DNA from: Taxillus chinensis
Lineage: Eukaryota > Streptophyta > Magnoliopsida > Santalales > Loranthaceae
NCBI GenBank assembly: GCA_023512835.1
Contig: CM042091.1
Location: 17,625,506-17,689,505 of the forward strand
DNA length: 64,000 bases
Direction: 5' to 3'
Position 1 is the first letter of the stretch. Each line of letters begins with the position of its first letter. The position numbers and the translations under genes are program-made. The notes below the pieces were generated by a model. That model had not been told where the DNA came from and did not search any database. It worked only from the letters and a program-made list of their open reading frames with translations. This document shows, in pieces, positions 12,401 through 24,400 of this stretch.

Positions 12401-15400
12401 ATGGAACTTTGTAAAACTCTAGAAATCGATACATTACGATGGAAGAAGGATTGCATATATGTAGGATTTTGATGGTTCCACCCTCCAAGTTCTGTTACTT
12501 CATCCAAACACCAAGCATAACCTTACTTATTAACTATTTAATCCAATCACATATTTGACATCACTATATATATATATATGAGAATAATATTATACAAGTA
12601 ACCTCAACTATAGAGATATCTTAACACCCTCCCTTAAGCTAAACTGCTAAAGCTTATTTACTTCAGCTTGCTACAGAAATTTAGCCTCTAATTCACACTC
12701 CCCATCTATAAACTTGAATCTCTAGACATTATTCGACTGAAGACCCACTAGAATTGATAATCAAAATGTCGGTCGAAGGTTCATTAGAGATGGTGAAGAA
12801 TTTTTTTTTTATAGGTAATAAAAAACTTTATTAAAAATAAAGAACACAAGATGTGCACTAAGAGAGAAGTAATAAAAGAACAAGAAACAATAAACGAGCA
12901 ACACTCAACTCAAAAGGAACACCCATCAATAACATCCACAATGCAAGAAAAACATAAACCCGAGGCAGAGAGCCACCCAAGAAGAGAACGCAATACACAG
13001 GCCTTAAGCTCCACCACACGAAACGCGCGATTCTCAAATAGCCTAGCATTCCGCTCGCACCAAAGACACCACAAGATACAATGAGGAATAACACGCCAAA
13101 GTGGTGACCGGCGACCTACACAATCAGCCCAACATGAAAATAAATCAACCACACCCCGAGGCATCACCCAAGAAAGCCCAAACAAACCAAGAAACATGTC
13201 CCAAAGCCTCGGGACAAACGGACAATGAAGAAAAATGTGATCAATAGATTCGGCGTCCGCCTGACACAAAAAACAATGGCTAACCACCACCATACCCCGA
13301 CGGCGCAAGTTGTCCGCCGTAAGGACCCTCCCAAGCACCGCAGACCAAACAAAGAAACTCACCCGAGGAGGGACCGGAACCTTCCAGACCAACCTCCACG
13401 AAAAGCAAAGAAGGGCGTCCGGGATAAGAAGAGAATATAAGGAACGCACACTAAAGCCAACTGTCGAAGCATGACGCCAGCAAAACCGGTCCAGCGCGGT
13501 CTGAGAGGGGCGACTGGAATACAAAAGAGCAAAGAAAGAGGAAAAGGTTTCCAACTCCCAATCATGGGCCAGACGCAAAAAAGACACCTCCCAATGCAAG
13601 GAATCCCCGCGAGCCTGTAGAAAATCAGCCACACAGCCATCCCTGCGACAAGCAAGACGATATAACCACACCACACCAAATATCATCCCAAAACCGAATA
13701 GAAGAGTCATCCCCCACAACATAAGCCACCAATTGAGAGAAGGAATCCCATCGTGAACGGATAGCCTTCCAACAGCCCACCCCATGAGGACCACACTGGA
13801 CCTGGGACATCCAACCCACCTCCAAGGCACCAAATTTCACCACAATCACTTGCCGCCACAAGGCAGCCCTCTCAAGCCCGAACCGCCAAAGCCACTTACG
13901 AAGAAGAGCCACGTTAAACCGACGGATCCGCTTGATAGCGAGACCACCCTATGCAAGGGGCCAACAAACAGACGCCCACCGAACCAAATGAGGTCAGGCC
14001 ACCGCCACCATTGAACCCAATAGAAAATTCCTTTGGATCTGCTCAATTCGGGAGGCCACCGTAGCAAAGATAGAGAAAAAAAATTTAAAAAAATAGGTAG
14101 GCAAACCAAAGAGTGTGGTCTTGATCAAAGAGTGAAAAAGTTGTCAATTCAAGATCCACACAAAAGAGTGAAAAAGAGGTCAACTAAGGTTGAACAAACA
14201 AACATTCCTCACAAATTCCTTCAAAACTAAAGGTGCATTGTATAAAAGCTCAGGTATATTTGGTTAGAGTATTTTTTTTTCATTTTCAAAATATAATAGT
14301 TATTTTTTGATAAAAAAACTAACAACAATCAATGTTTTCATTTTAAAGGTGCTCTAAATTAAAAATAACATTTTGTTGTTTTAAATTTTAAATTTTTTTA
14401 TCCGAAAACAATTATTACTTTTTAAAAACGAAAATAAAAACACTACAACCAAACATGCTCTTATAGCTCCTAGGGGTGTCATAAGCTTATCTCTCCTAGG
14501 TGTATCATAAGTTCACCACTCTTAACTGGCTCACCACACTAGTAGATACGCGAGTTAATGAAAGGTATCAACTTGAAGGGAGAAATAAAATAAATTTCCC
14601 ATGGGAGCAAAGATATTTTTGTTGGGCCCAAACCCATACAAACCTATGTTAGGCGCAAGGCAAGAGGGTAGGATTGTCTTTTATTATTTGAATTTGAATT
14701 TGAGAGTTTTAATTGGGTTATTGATTACGTTTGAATTTGGGAGTTTCTATTGGGGTATTTATTATGTTTGAATTGGAAAGTTTTATTTAGGTCATTTATT
14801 ATGTTTGAATGTGGGAGTTTCTATTTGGGTATTTATTGTGTGAATTTGAAAAATGAGAGACTTGGCTATAAAAAGGATATCAAGGGGTAAGTGAGGATAT
14901 GCTTGATTTTGGGAAAAATCCAATTAGAAAGATATTGTATTGGGAGAGTCGGCTGCCTCTCGAATTGCAGACTAGCTATTCTGTTTTGTTTCATATTTTG
15001 TCTATCACTAAAAATACTCTTTTGCTCGGGTTCCTATCAAATTGGTATCAAAGCACGATCTTTGGACTTATGGCTGCAAAAAAGGTCGAAGTCTTGGAAG
15101 AGAAATTGGAGGCAGAGATCAGTTCCATCAAGGCCATCATTGATGAGCGATTCGAAGCCACCAACAAACAGTTCTCCACCTTGGAGGCCATGCTGCACAA
15201 ATTGATGGAGCTTCAACAAAACCCTCCGGCTGTTTCATCAACTAAGGGGGAAGTGGCAAACGAGCTCCCTGGCAATGCAGCCGAGAGCAACGAGACTAGG
15301 AAGGGAACACGCGTGCGGCCTGATGTGGTTGATCCAAGCGGATCAAGAACTCATGAAGGAGGAACCCAAGGACCACGTCCTGGGGTTGTCTTCTTAGGCG

Positions 15401-18400
15401 TCGAGCGAGGCAATAGTGGCGGAGGCGGTTGGATCGAGGCAGAACACAGCGGTATTGAGGGCTATGGACCGCCGGACGGACGACCTATCTCTAGTGGCGG
15501 CCCCCTGGCACCAGCATGGGGCACACGAAATGCGGGACAGCCCTGGCATGGATGGAGCACAGCTGGCCATCATGGGGTAGAGGAGTTCATGGCTTGCGAA
15601 GGCAATCTTGGCTATGAACCTGAGGAGGTCAACCCATCATGGGGTGCGCGACGGCCTGAAGTAGCACGACGAGCGGCCTCGTTCACGGGAGGACCAGACC
15701 CCGCGCAACCTGGTCAACAGGTCGGGCAGAACAATGGAGGTCGGGCAGTGCCATTTAAGGAGACGCTGAGGCCAAGGGAGGGCTGGCATGGAGCTACAAC
15801 CTTGCCTAGGAGGGTGCTTGGCCCTGGGCAGAGGAGAGGAGAACGAACTTGCTGGGAGGAAGGAGGCGTGGGACAAGAGGGTGTGACCCACTACGACACC
15901 GGGCCTTGGGAGCAAAGGCCTGACATGGGAAATGGTTCTTGGGCGGGCAATTTTGGGAATCGAGAAAGGAGAGAGGGATGGAATGGGGGCAGGGCCCCAG
16001 TAGCACGAAATTGGTACGGGCATTCTCAATGGGGCCCAGAGTCCAGGGTCCGCAAATTAAAAATGCCCATATTTGAAGGGGCGGATGCACATGAATGGTT
16101 GTATCGGGTGGAACGCTATTTCACCCTAAATGGCTTTTCAGACAGGGAAAAGTTGGCTGCAGCGAGAGTTTGCTTGGAAGGTAAGGCACTAGCATGGTTC
16201 CAATGGCGCGAACAACGGCAACCATTGGGGTTGTGGTGTGAGTTCAAGGATCAACTACTCACACGGTTTAGAGCCACCCAGGCGGGGGACATCTATGAGC
16301 AATTTGCAGCACTAACCCAAGACCGAACGGTGATGGAATAGAGAGAAAAATTTGAATTACTATCTAGACGCCTAGAGGGGATTTCTGAACCAGTATTGGA
16401 AGGCACCTTTATGAAAGGGCTAAAACCGGACATACGAGCCGCCCTTCGGCTACTACATCCGCAAGGAATCGAGGAGACAATGGAACTGGCACAAATGATT
16501 GAGGAGAAAAATGTAATGGAACGAGGCCCCAAGACTAATTCCATGGGATTTCCACCTCGTCCCAACCTACCATCGGGAGGGGCAAGGACTCCAATGCAGG
16601 GGTTCTCGCGCGCTACTCCGAAGGAAAACGTTAGTGGAGCGCGCCTAGGAGGAACATTTAAACGTCTCACCGAGACCGAGGTTCAAGACAAGAGGGCGAA
16701 GGGGCTATGTTTCTGATGTGATGAGAAGTTTTCCCCAGGGCACCGCTGTAAGGACCGTACACTGCAAGTCCTAATGGTGTGTGACGAGGAAAGTAAGGAG
16801 GACATCGAGGTGGTTACAGCCGACGAGGTTGAGCATTTACACCTTGATATGGCAGAAGTTTCACTTAATTCAGTGGTGGGTTTAACATCAACCCACACCA
16901 TGAAAGTAAGGGGAAAAATCAGTGAGCAAACTATGGTAGTGTTGATCGATAGTGGAGCAGCCCACAACTTCGTCTCTACTAATGTAGTTGATCAATTAGG
17001 CCTTCCATTGACAGATATTGGGAGTTTTGGGGTGGTCATGGGTATGGGAATGGTGGAGAAAAGCAGGGGCATATGTAGGAGAGTGCTTATACATTTTCCA
17101 GACCTCCAGGTGTTAGAGGATTTCCTTCCCTTGGAATTGGGTGGTACTGATGTCATCTTCGGGATGAAGTGGTTACAATCCTTGGGTGACATGCGGGTCA
17201 ATTAGCAGTTGTTGACAATGGAATTCAAGGTGGGGCAACAGACTGTGATTCTACAAGGAGATCCAAGCTTAAGCAACCTTTGGTATCGCTCAAAACTATA
17301 GCAAAGACGATTCAAGATATGGGGGCGGGATTCTTGGTGGAATTGAGTATTCTCGAAGGGACACCCACCAAGTCAGATGGGGTGATCCCAGGACCAGTTC
17401 AACAGCTGTTACACCATTTCGAGGGGGTTTTTCAAATGCCTACAGGTCTACCCCCACAACGAGATCACGAGCACACAATCGTGCTTAAAGACAGAGCCTC
17501 CCCTGTGAGTGTCCGCCCGTACCGTTATCCCCAAATACAAAAGGATGAGATCGAGCGATTACATGTTGGAAGCTGGCATTATATAAAAGCGTGAGTCCAT
17601 TTTCCAGTCCAATTTTATTAGTAAAAAAAAATGGCGGTTGGCGTTTTTGCATCGATTATCGTGCCTTGAATAAGGCAACAGTATTAGATAAATTTCCAAT
17701 CCCGGTGATTGACGAGTTATTGGATAAGCTGCATGGTGCGACATTATTTACTAAACTTGACCTGAAATCAAGATATCATCAAATCCGAATGCAGCCGGAG
17801 GATGTAGCCAAAACTGCATTTCGAACTCATGAAGGACATTATGAATTTTTGGTCATGCCGTTTGGCCTTACTAATGCTCCAGCTACCTTTCAATCCTTGA
17901 TGAATAAGGTTTTTCAGCCATTCCTGCGGAAGTTCGTCTTGGTTTTCTTTGACGACATTCTCGTCTATAGTCATTCCTTGGAGGAACATGTGAGGCATTT
18001 GGAACTGGTATTGGAGGGGCTACGTGAACACCAATTGTACGCCAATCGGAAGAAATGTCTGTTTGCTCAAGCACGACTAGAGTATTTGGGTTATGTGGTA
18101 TCTGCCGAGGGGGTTGCAGCAAATGAGTCGAAGGTGGCAGCCATGTTGCACTGGCCGATCCCTAAGACTCTAAAGGAATTGAGGGGGTTTTTGGGGCTCA
18201 CAGGCTACTACCGTAAGTTTGTAAAAGGGTATGGCACCATTGCATGGCCCTTGACAGAACAACTAAAGAAGGATGGCTTTCAATGGGGCGATGCAGCCAC
18301 TGACGCCTTCCAGAAACTAAAAATAGCCATGACCAGCGTTCCAGTATTGGCTCTACCAGATTTTAACCAACCTTTTATGGTAGAGACTGACGCCTCTGGA

Positions 18401-21400
18401 TATGGTCTAGGTGCAGTTCTCATGCAGAATCAACGACCGATTGCATATTTCAGCCAAGTGTTAACGGCACGTGCACGCCTCAAGTCTGTATATGAGCGTG
18501 AGCTCATGGCTATTGTGTTTGCTATACAGAAGTGGCGACCGTACTTATTGGGCAGACACTTTATCGTTCGAACCGATCAACGGAGTCTCAAGTTTCTATT
18601 AGAACAACGGTTGGTGACTGAGGAATACCAACGCTGGTTGTCGAAGCTATTGGGATATGATTGTGGGATACAAGATTAGATAACAAGGCGGCAGATGCCT
18701 TGTCTAGACGAGGGGTGGAATCCACTTTGTCCGCATTATCAGTACCATGGGTGCTTGATTGGGAGGCGATCATTCAGGACTCTTTGACTGATGCAGGGTT
18801 GGCAGAGATTCGTGCAGCCCTCCTGCGCGGGGATACTTGTTATCCGGATTATTCCTTGAAGGGACAACGGCTATTATATCGGGGTCGACTTGTGTTGCCA
18901 CGAACATCACCCCACATACCGCAATTATTGCAGGAGTTTAATGGGAGTGCGATTGGGGGACACTCCGGCGCCCTTAAGACTTACCGGCGCCTGGCCGCGG
19001 AATTGTATTGGGTAGGGATGAAAAAAGATGTAGAGAATATGGTAGCCAAATGCGATGTTTGCCAACGTCACAAATATATGTCCTTAGCTCCAGGGGGATT
19101 GTTACAACCATTAGCACTGCCAAATCAGGTTTGGGAGGAGGTAACGATGGATTTCATTGAGGGTCTGCCGCGCTCGGATGGGTTTACAGTTATTCTCGTG
19201 GTGGTGGACCGACTGAGCAAGTATGCACACTTCATACCCTTGCATCATCCATATACGGCAGTGAATGTTGCTGTAGCCTTTGTGCGTGAAGTGGTGCGAT
19301 TACATGGGATTCCAGAGTCTATTGTGACAGATAGGGATAAAGTCTTTCTCAGCCATTTCTGGAAAGAATTGTTCAAACAATAGGGCACAGTGCTAAAACG
19401 GAGCATAGCATATCATCCACAGACTGACGGACAAACTGAGGTCGTCAACCGCAGTGTGGAAACCTACCTGCGTTGTTTCGTGTCCGATACTCCTAAGCAA
19501 TGGGCCCAGTGGTTGGCATGGGCAGAATATTGGTATAATACTTCATATCATACTACTTCACAAACTACGCCTTTCAAGATCTTATATGGGCGGGACCCCC
19601 CGCATCTCTTACATTATGGGCATCCAAAGACTCCAGTGATGCTGGTAGATGAGTACTTGGTAGACAGAGATCGTACCTTAGCTGAATTAAAGCGACATTT
19701 ATCACGTGCTCAACAAATTATGAAGAAGCAAGCTGATGGGCATCGGAGGGATATCCATTTTGAAGTTGGGGACCGGGTGTACTTGAAACTACGGCCGTAT
19801 CGGCAACAAACTGTGGCGCGACGACAAAATGAGAAGCTATCCTCTCGCTATTTTGGACCGTATGAAATTATTGAGCGGATTGGTGAAATAGCATATCGCT
19901 TACAATTGCCACCTTCCTCAACGATTCACCCAGTGTTTCATGTATCTCAGTTGTGTCGGGTTATTGGCGAACATCCACCCTCCCCATTGTTGCCACCTAC
20001 ATTAACCGAAGGTATGGAGATTGTGTTGGAGCCCGCTTCTCTGGAAGGTGTGCGCCAAAGTCCAACGGGCCCACCAGGCAAGACAGAGGTGGTGATTCGA
20101 TGGAAAGATTTACCCGGCTATGAAGCCACATGGGAACCATTTGATGTGATTGATGAGCAGTTCCCTTCATTCCACCTTGTGGACAAGGTGTCTTCTTGGG
20201 AGGGGAGTAATGTTGGGCCCAAACCCATACAAACCTATGTTAGGCGCAAGGCAAGAGGGTAGGATTGTCTTTTATTATTTGAATTTGAATTTGAGAGTTT
20301 TAATTGGGTTATTGATTACGTTTGAATTTGAGAGTTTCTATTGGGATATTTATTATGTTTGAATTGGAAAGTTTTATTTAGGTCATTTATTATGTTTGAA
20401 TGTGGGAGTTTCTATTTGGGTATTTATTGTGTGAATTTGAAAAATGAGAGACTTGGCTATAAAAAGGATATCAAGGGGTGAGTGAGGATATGCTTGATTT
20501 TGAGAAAAATCTAATTAGAAGGATATTGTATTGGGAGAGTCGGCCGCCTCTCGAATTGCAGACCAGCTATTCTGTTTTGTTTCATATTTTGTCTATCAAT
20601 AAAAATACTCTTTTGCTCGGGTTCCTATCAATTTTCTCAAAAATGGTTGGAAGAATAATAAGGAAGGAATTAAATGCAAATTCAAAAACAGCCTAAATTG
20701 AAATTTGAAATAAAAAAACTAAGTGAATTGCAAATTTATAATTTTGAAGAACCAAATTGAAAATTCATAAAAAGTATGAGTGTCTTACTGGAAAGTCTTG
20801 AAACTTGGAGGACGTCATTGAAAATAGAAGAAATAGAGAAATCATGCCAACAGACATGGCATTATTTTTTTTCTTGTAATCTAAATATCACAGAGGAGTT
20901 GTGAAAGATAAAAATAAATAAATAAAAAGAACATGGCTGCCAATAGCAAGATGCAACCAATGGTGGAAGTGGAAAACAGTTGTTGAAAAACCTAAACTTG
21001 AACAAAAATTGATATATTATTATTGAAGAGGGATTGCATATATATACATATATATAGGATTTGGATAGCCTGTTCTTCACTCCAAACTACACCTTACTAG
21101 TTTAGTAATATAATCTAGCCATATATTTGCCATAACTATATATAAGAGAATGATATCTATTCTAGCAACGTCAAATATATATAGAGGGAGTAATCTTATG
21201 TTCCGGTCCACCTTATAACAGTTATTCAATCTAAGTCATTGATTCTTCAATGAATGGATGAAATTAATAGTACTTTTTATTGAATGACAAATTATAATAT
21301 ATACTTAAATCTACTCATTCATTCATTGAAAAGTCAATGACTCAGATTAAAAACCAGTTATAAGGTAGACCTGATCATTAGATTACTATATATATTACCA

Positions 21401-24400
21401 CTATTCAAGGTTTGAACCTAAGGTTGCTGACTTTCACCCTCTGATTTATGAGAAAACAAAATTTAACATTATGTGCATCATGAAATATCTTCAAAATCCT
21501 TAATGCAAAACACCCTTCTTTCATCACTAGAAAAAAAAATATTGAACTAAACGACCACCAAATGCCATTCTTTTCAACTGCTTTTGGATGGTTTAACTGC
21601 ATCTACATTAGCCGAAACTTATCAATAACTTACCACAGTTGTTTCTCCGGTTAAATAGAATTCAAAATGTTTGCACGCTTATGCTAGCAACCCAAATGTT
21701 CATTGAGCAACTCAGTTATCATCACTATGATTTCATGGAAAACAAAACACTCATCTCCACTAGTGCCGCTGTGCCAACATTTTTTGTCAATGGAAACATT
21801 GTTCAGACCAACAATTGATTCTCCATTTAAGTTCCGAGTTGGTAAATACAGAGGGGATGAATTCCACTTCACAACATTTAAATCAAGGGAAATTATGGAG
21901 AGAAATGCAGTAAATAAGGCCATGAAGAATAATCTTAAAACTGTTACCAATAGAAAGAACTTTGCCAGTTGAAAAAGTTAGATTTACGATCAATTCAAAC
22001 AAGAATGGATGTGCAATAAAAGAATTTAAGGATACCAGCTTCTCTCCAGGTTTCATTTCCGCAGTTGGTGTTGGAGGAATTATAACTTCCTCATACCCCT
22101 TGTGACATTTCCTCACAGTTCCTTGTGGAAGAGAAGTAACTGCTAAAGAATTGGGCCCTTGACCAGACCCAATCAGATCATCAAATAGATTTTTTTTCTC
22201 ACTTGCTTGTAGTAAAGAAAAAAAAGTTGCTTCAGACAGGCCATCATCAACCCCATGATCAGCTCCACGCCTGTGTCGCTTTTCCTCCTTGCGCCGAAGT
22301 TTATCAATTTGGCGTCCAGTCTCTGTTTGAACAGTAACCTACAGAACATCAGGAAATTACCTTTTAAAATCAATTTCAATCTTCTGTAATTTGATTAGTT
22401 AATGAAAATAATTTCCTTTCGCATTGAACAGATGATACCTGTGTGCCATAACTAGGCATTCTTGATTGAGTACTGGACCCCAATTTATCAGATTTAAGTA
22501 TGTTCAAACCATGATGGATGGCATCAAGGAGTTCTTTCCGATGCTGAAAAAAAGGCATCCCAAAAACCAAATGAACAGACTCCAAAATTAAGGCACATCA
22601 GAGAAGATTTACAAAAAATCATTAAAACTAAAATCCAATCCAATAAGGAAAATTTCAAAAATTTCATTTTGGATGGCTAAAACAGAAAGGATAGATGGAA
22701 ATTAATAGACTGGACTCATAAAGGTCAGCACCAACCCAATTGGAACTGGTACAATCTCAGCCAAAGAAAATCATAACAGCTGAATCACTAAGGCTGCATT
22801 GGGCATGAAGAATATGACATTGTCCTATTGAAATCACATAACTTGAAATGCCATCATTAAGCATGCAATGCCCTAAAAACATCCATTAATGTATTTTGTA
22901 TGATAGATTCAACTCTTATAAATGCTACATTTTTATTGGAAAAGAGAATTTTAATTATTCTATCTCATTTTGACCACGTCAGATAACCACAATGCATCTT
23001 CTCGTACAACATTTTTTTTCAAAAAAGATTTGCATTCCACTATCTCTTCATCGGCTATAATTATTTTGATCTGATCAGATGCACGCCCACAATTTTTACG
23101 TATTTTGATCGGGTTGGATGCATCGTTATGATTACTAGAACTCTAGGAATAAAAATCTTAAAGGTTTAAAACTTAAAAATTTAAAAAAAAAATCAATAAA
23201 ACATGTAAAAATTTTAAACCAAAAAAAAACTTCAAAACTTTTAAAAAACTTTAAATCTTTTAGCAATAGATTTCTTATAGGAGTTTGTTTCCTATAGGAA
23301 AAAAATTATAAAATCATAAGTCATATATTTAATTTTCTCATAGGATTAAAAAGTACTATTCACTCGATTATTAAATTATAAAAAATTATTGATCTTACCT
23401 CTCACCCCATTCCTCTCTTTCATGTTTCACAAAATAAATGATAAAAATTAAGAATAAAAATATTATTTTAATGATATAAGAAATGATTAAGAAAATTTAT
23501 TATATTGTGTATTCGTATAGAAAATTAAAAAATAATTTAAAGTAAAGTTAAGGAAAACAATCAAAAAGTTGTTACTAGTTCTCTAATAGATAAGGAGAGT
23601 AAGAAATGAGGAGTTGCTAGAAGTAAAAGAAGCTTTGAAGGTTGGGTCAAATAAGAATGATGATAAAAACATTGAAGAATATTTGGTGTATCAATTTCTG
23701 AGCATATACAAGAAAGAACATCCCTTAAGCCGAATCAGAATGATGATTTAGGGTATATTTTGTTAAGCTATTTTCTGTTTTCATTATCATAGCTATTTTC
23801 GACTATAAAAAATAACTATTACATATTATAAAACAAAAACATAAAATAGCTAAAACAAACATGGCCTTGTTAACTTTTAATTCAATATTTTTCATTTTAA
23901 ATGTTGACATTTCATTTATTTTAATGTGACAAACTTATGTTAAATTACTTAAATTATACATTAAGTTTAATTATTTCTACTTTATCTATAATGTTAAAAA
24001 TTGCAATAAATTTTTTTATAAAATATATATATTGCAAGCACCTTGACCGCTTAGCGACACCTACTCTGCCCAAACCCTCCAGCACCTAGTTGCTTGAAAA
24101 CTATGCTTACAGTTATTGTTCACATTTCCATTTTCATTTATCTCAAAACAATTGTTGTCCAATTTCTACGTTTATGCCTCTGTTTTGCATGAATAAACAA
24201 GACAACTCTCCCTTTAATTTGATTCATAATTTTTTATGGGAAACAGATAAATGCATAATGATCGTTTAAGAAAAAGGGGTGAGGAGGAGGAACCAAAAAA
24301 AATCCTAAATTCCAACCAAAATATCAATGGGATAACCGCTGTGGATCAAAGGGATTATGTATTTTAAAAAAGTCAAAATCAACCATATCTAAATATATCT

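Larger units (their letters stand above)
14620..20630 (+). mobile_element. Ty3/gypsy chromovirus with perfect target duplication
   Basis: The 6,011-bp element is bounded by 420-bp LTRs (14620-15039 and 20211-20630) that begin TGTTGGGCCC and end CCTATCA. The 5-bp target duplication ATTTT lies at 14615-14619 and 20631-20635. A tRNA-Met-type PBS, gag, protease, RT, RNase H, integrase and a C-terminal chromodomain follow in the Ty3 order. The LTRs differ at 9 of 420 sites (8 transitions). It sits antisense in intron 7. The coding region has four nonsense codons and several frameshifts, so it is now defective. The chromodomain places it among chromoviruses; the subclade is not settled. Confidence 0.95.
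11175..22035 (-). other. Intron 7 (10,861 nt), transposon-loaded
   Basis: It runs from the donor after exon 7 (22035) to the acceptor CTACAG before exon 8 (11175). It holds a LINE remnant, a chromovirus LTR retrotransposon, two MITE-like foldbacks and two similar about 190-bp segments that may be LTRs of an older copia element. The bases 11175-12430 are AT-rich and hold nothing recognised. Splicing must remove the whole block, since exons 7 and 8 join in frame with no missing residues. Confidence 0.85.

Noticed and set aside
12785..14180. Target-site duplication of the LINE
   Set aside because: GGTGAAGAA at the left and GAGTGAAAAAG at the right resemble each other only loosely, and the right edge is uncertain.
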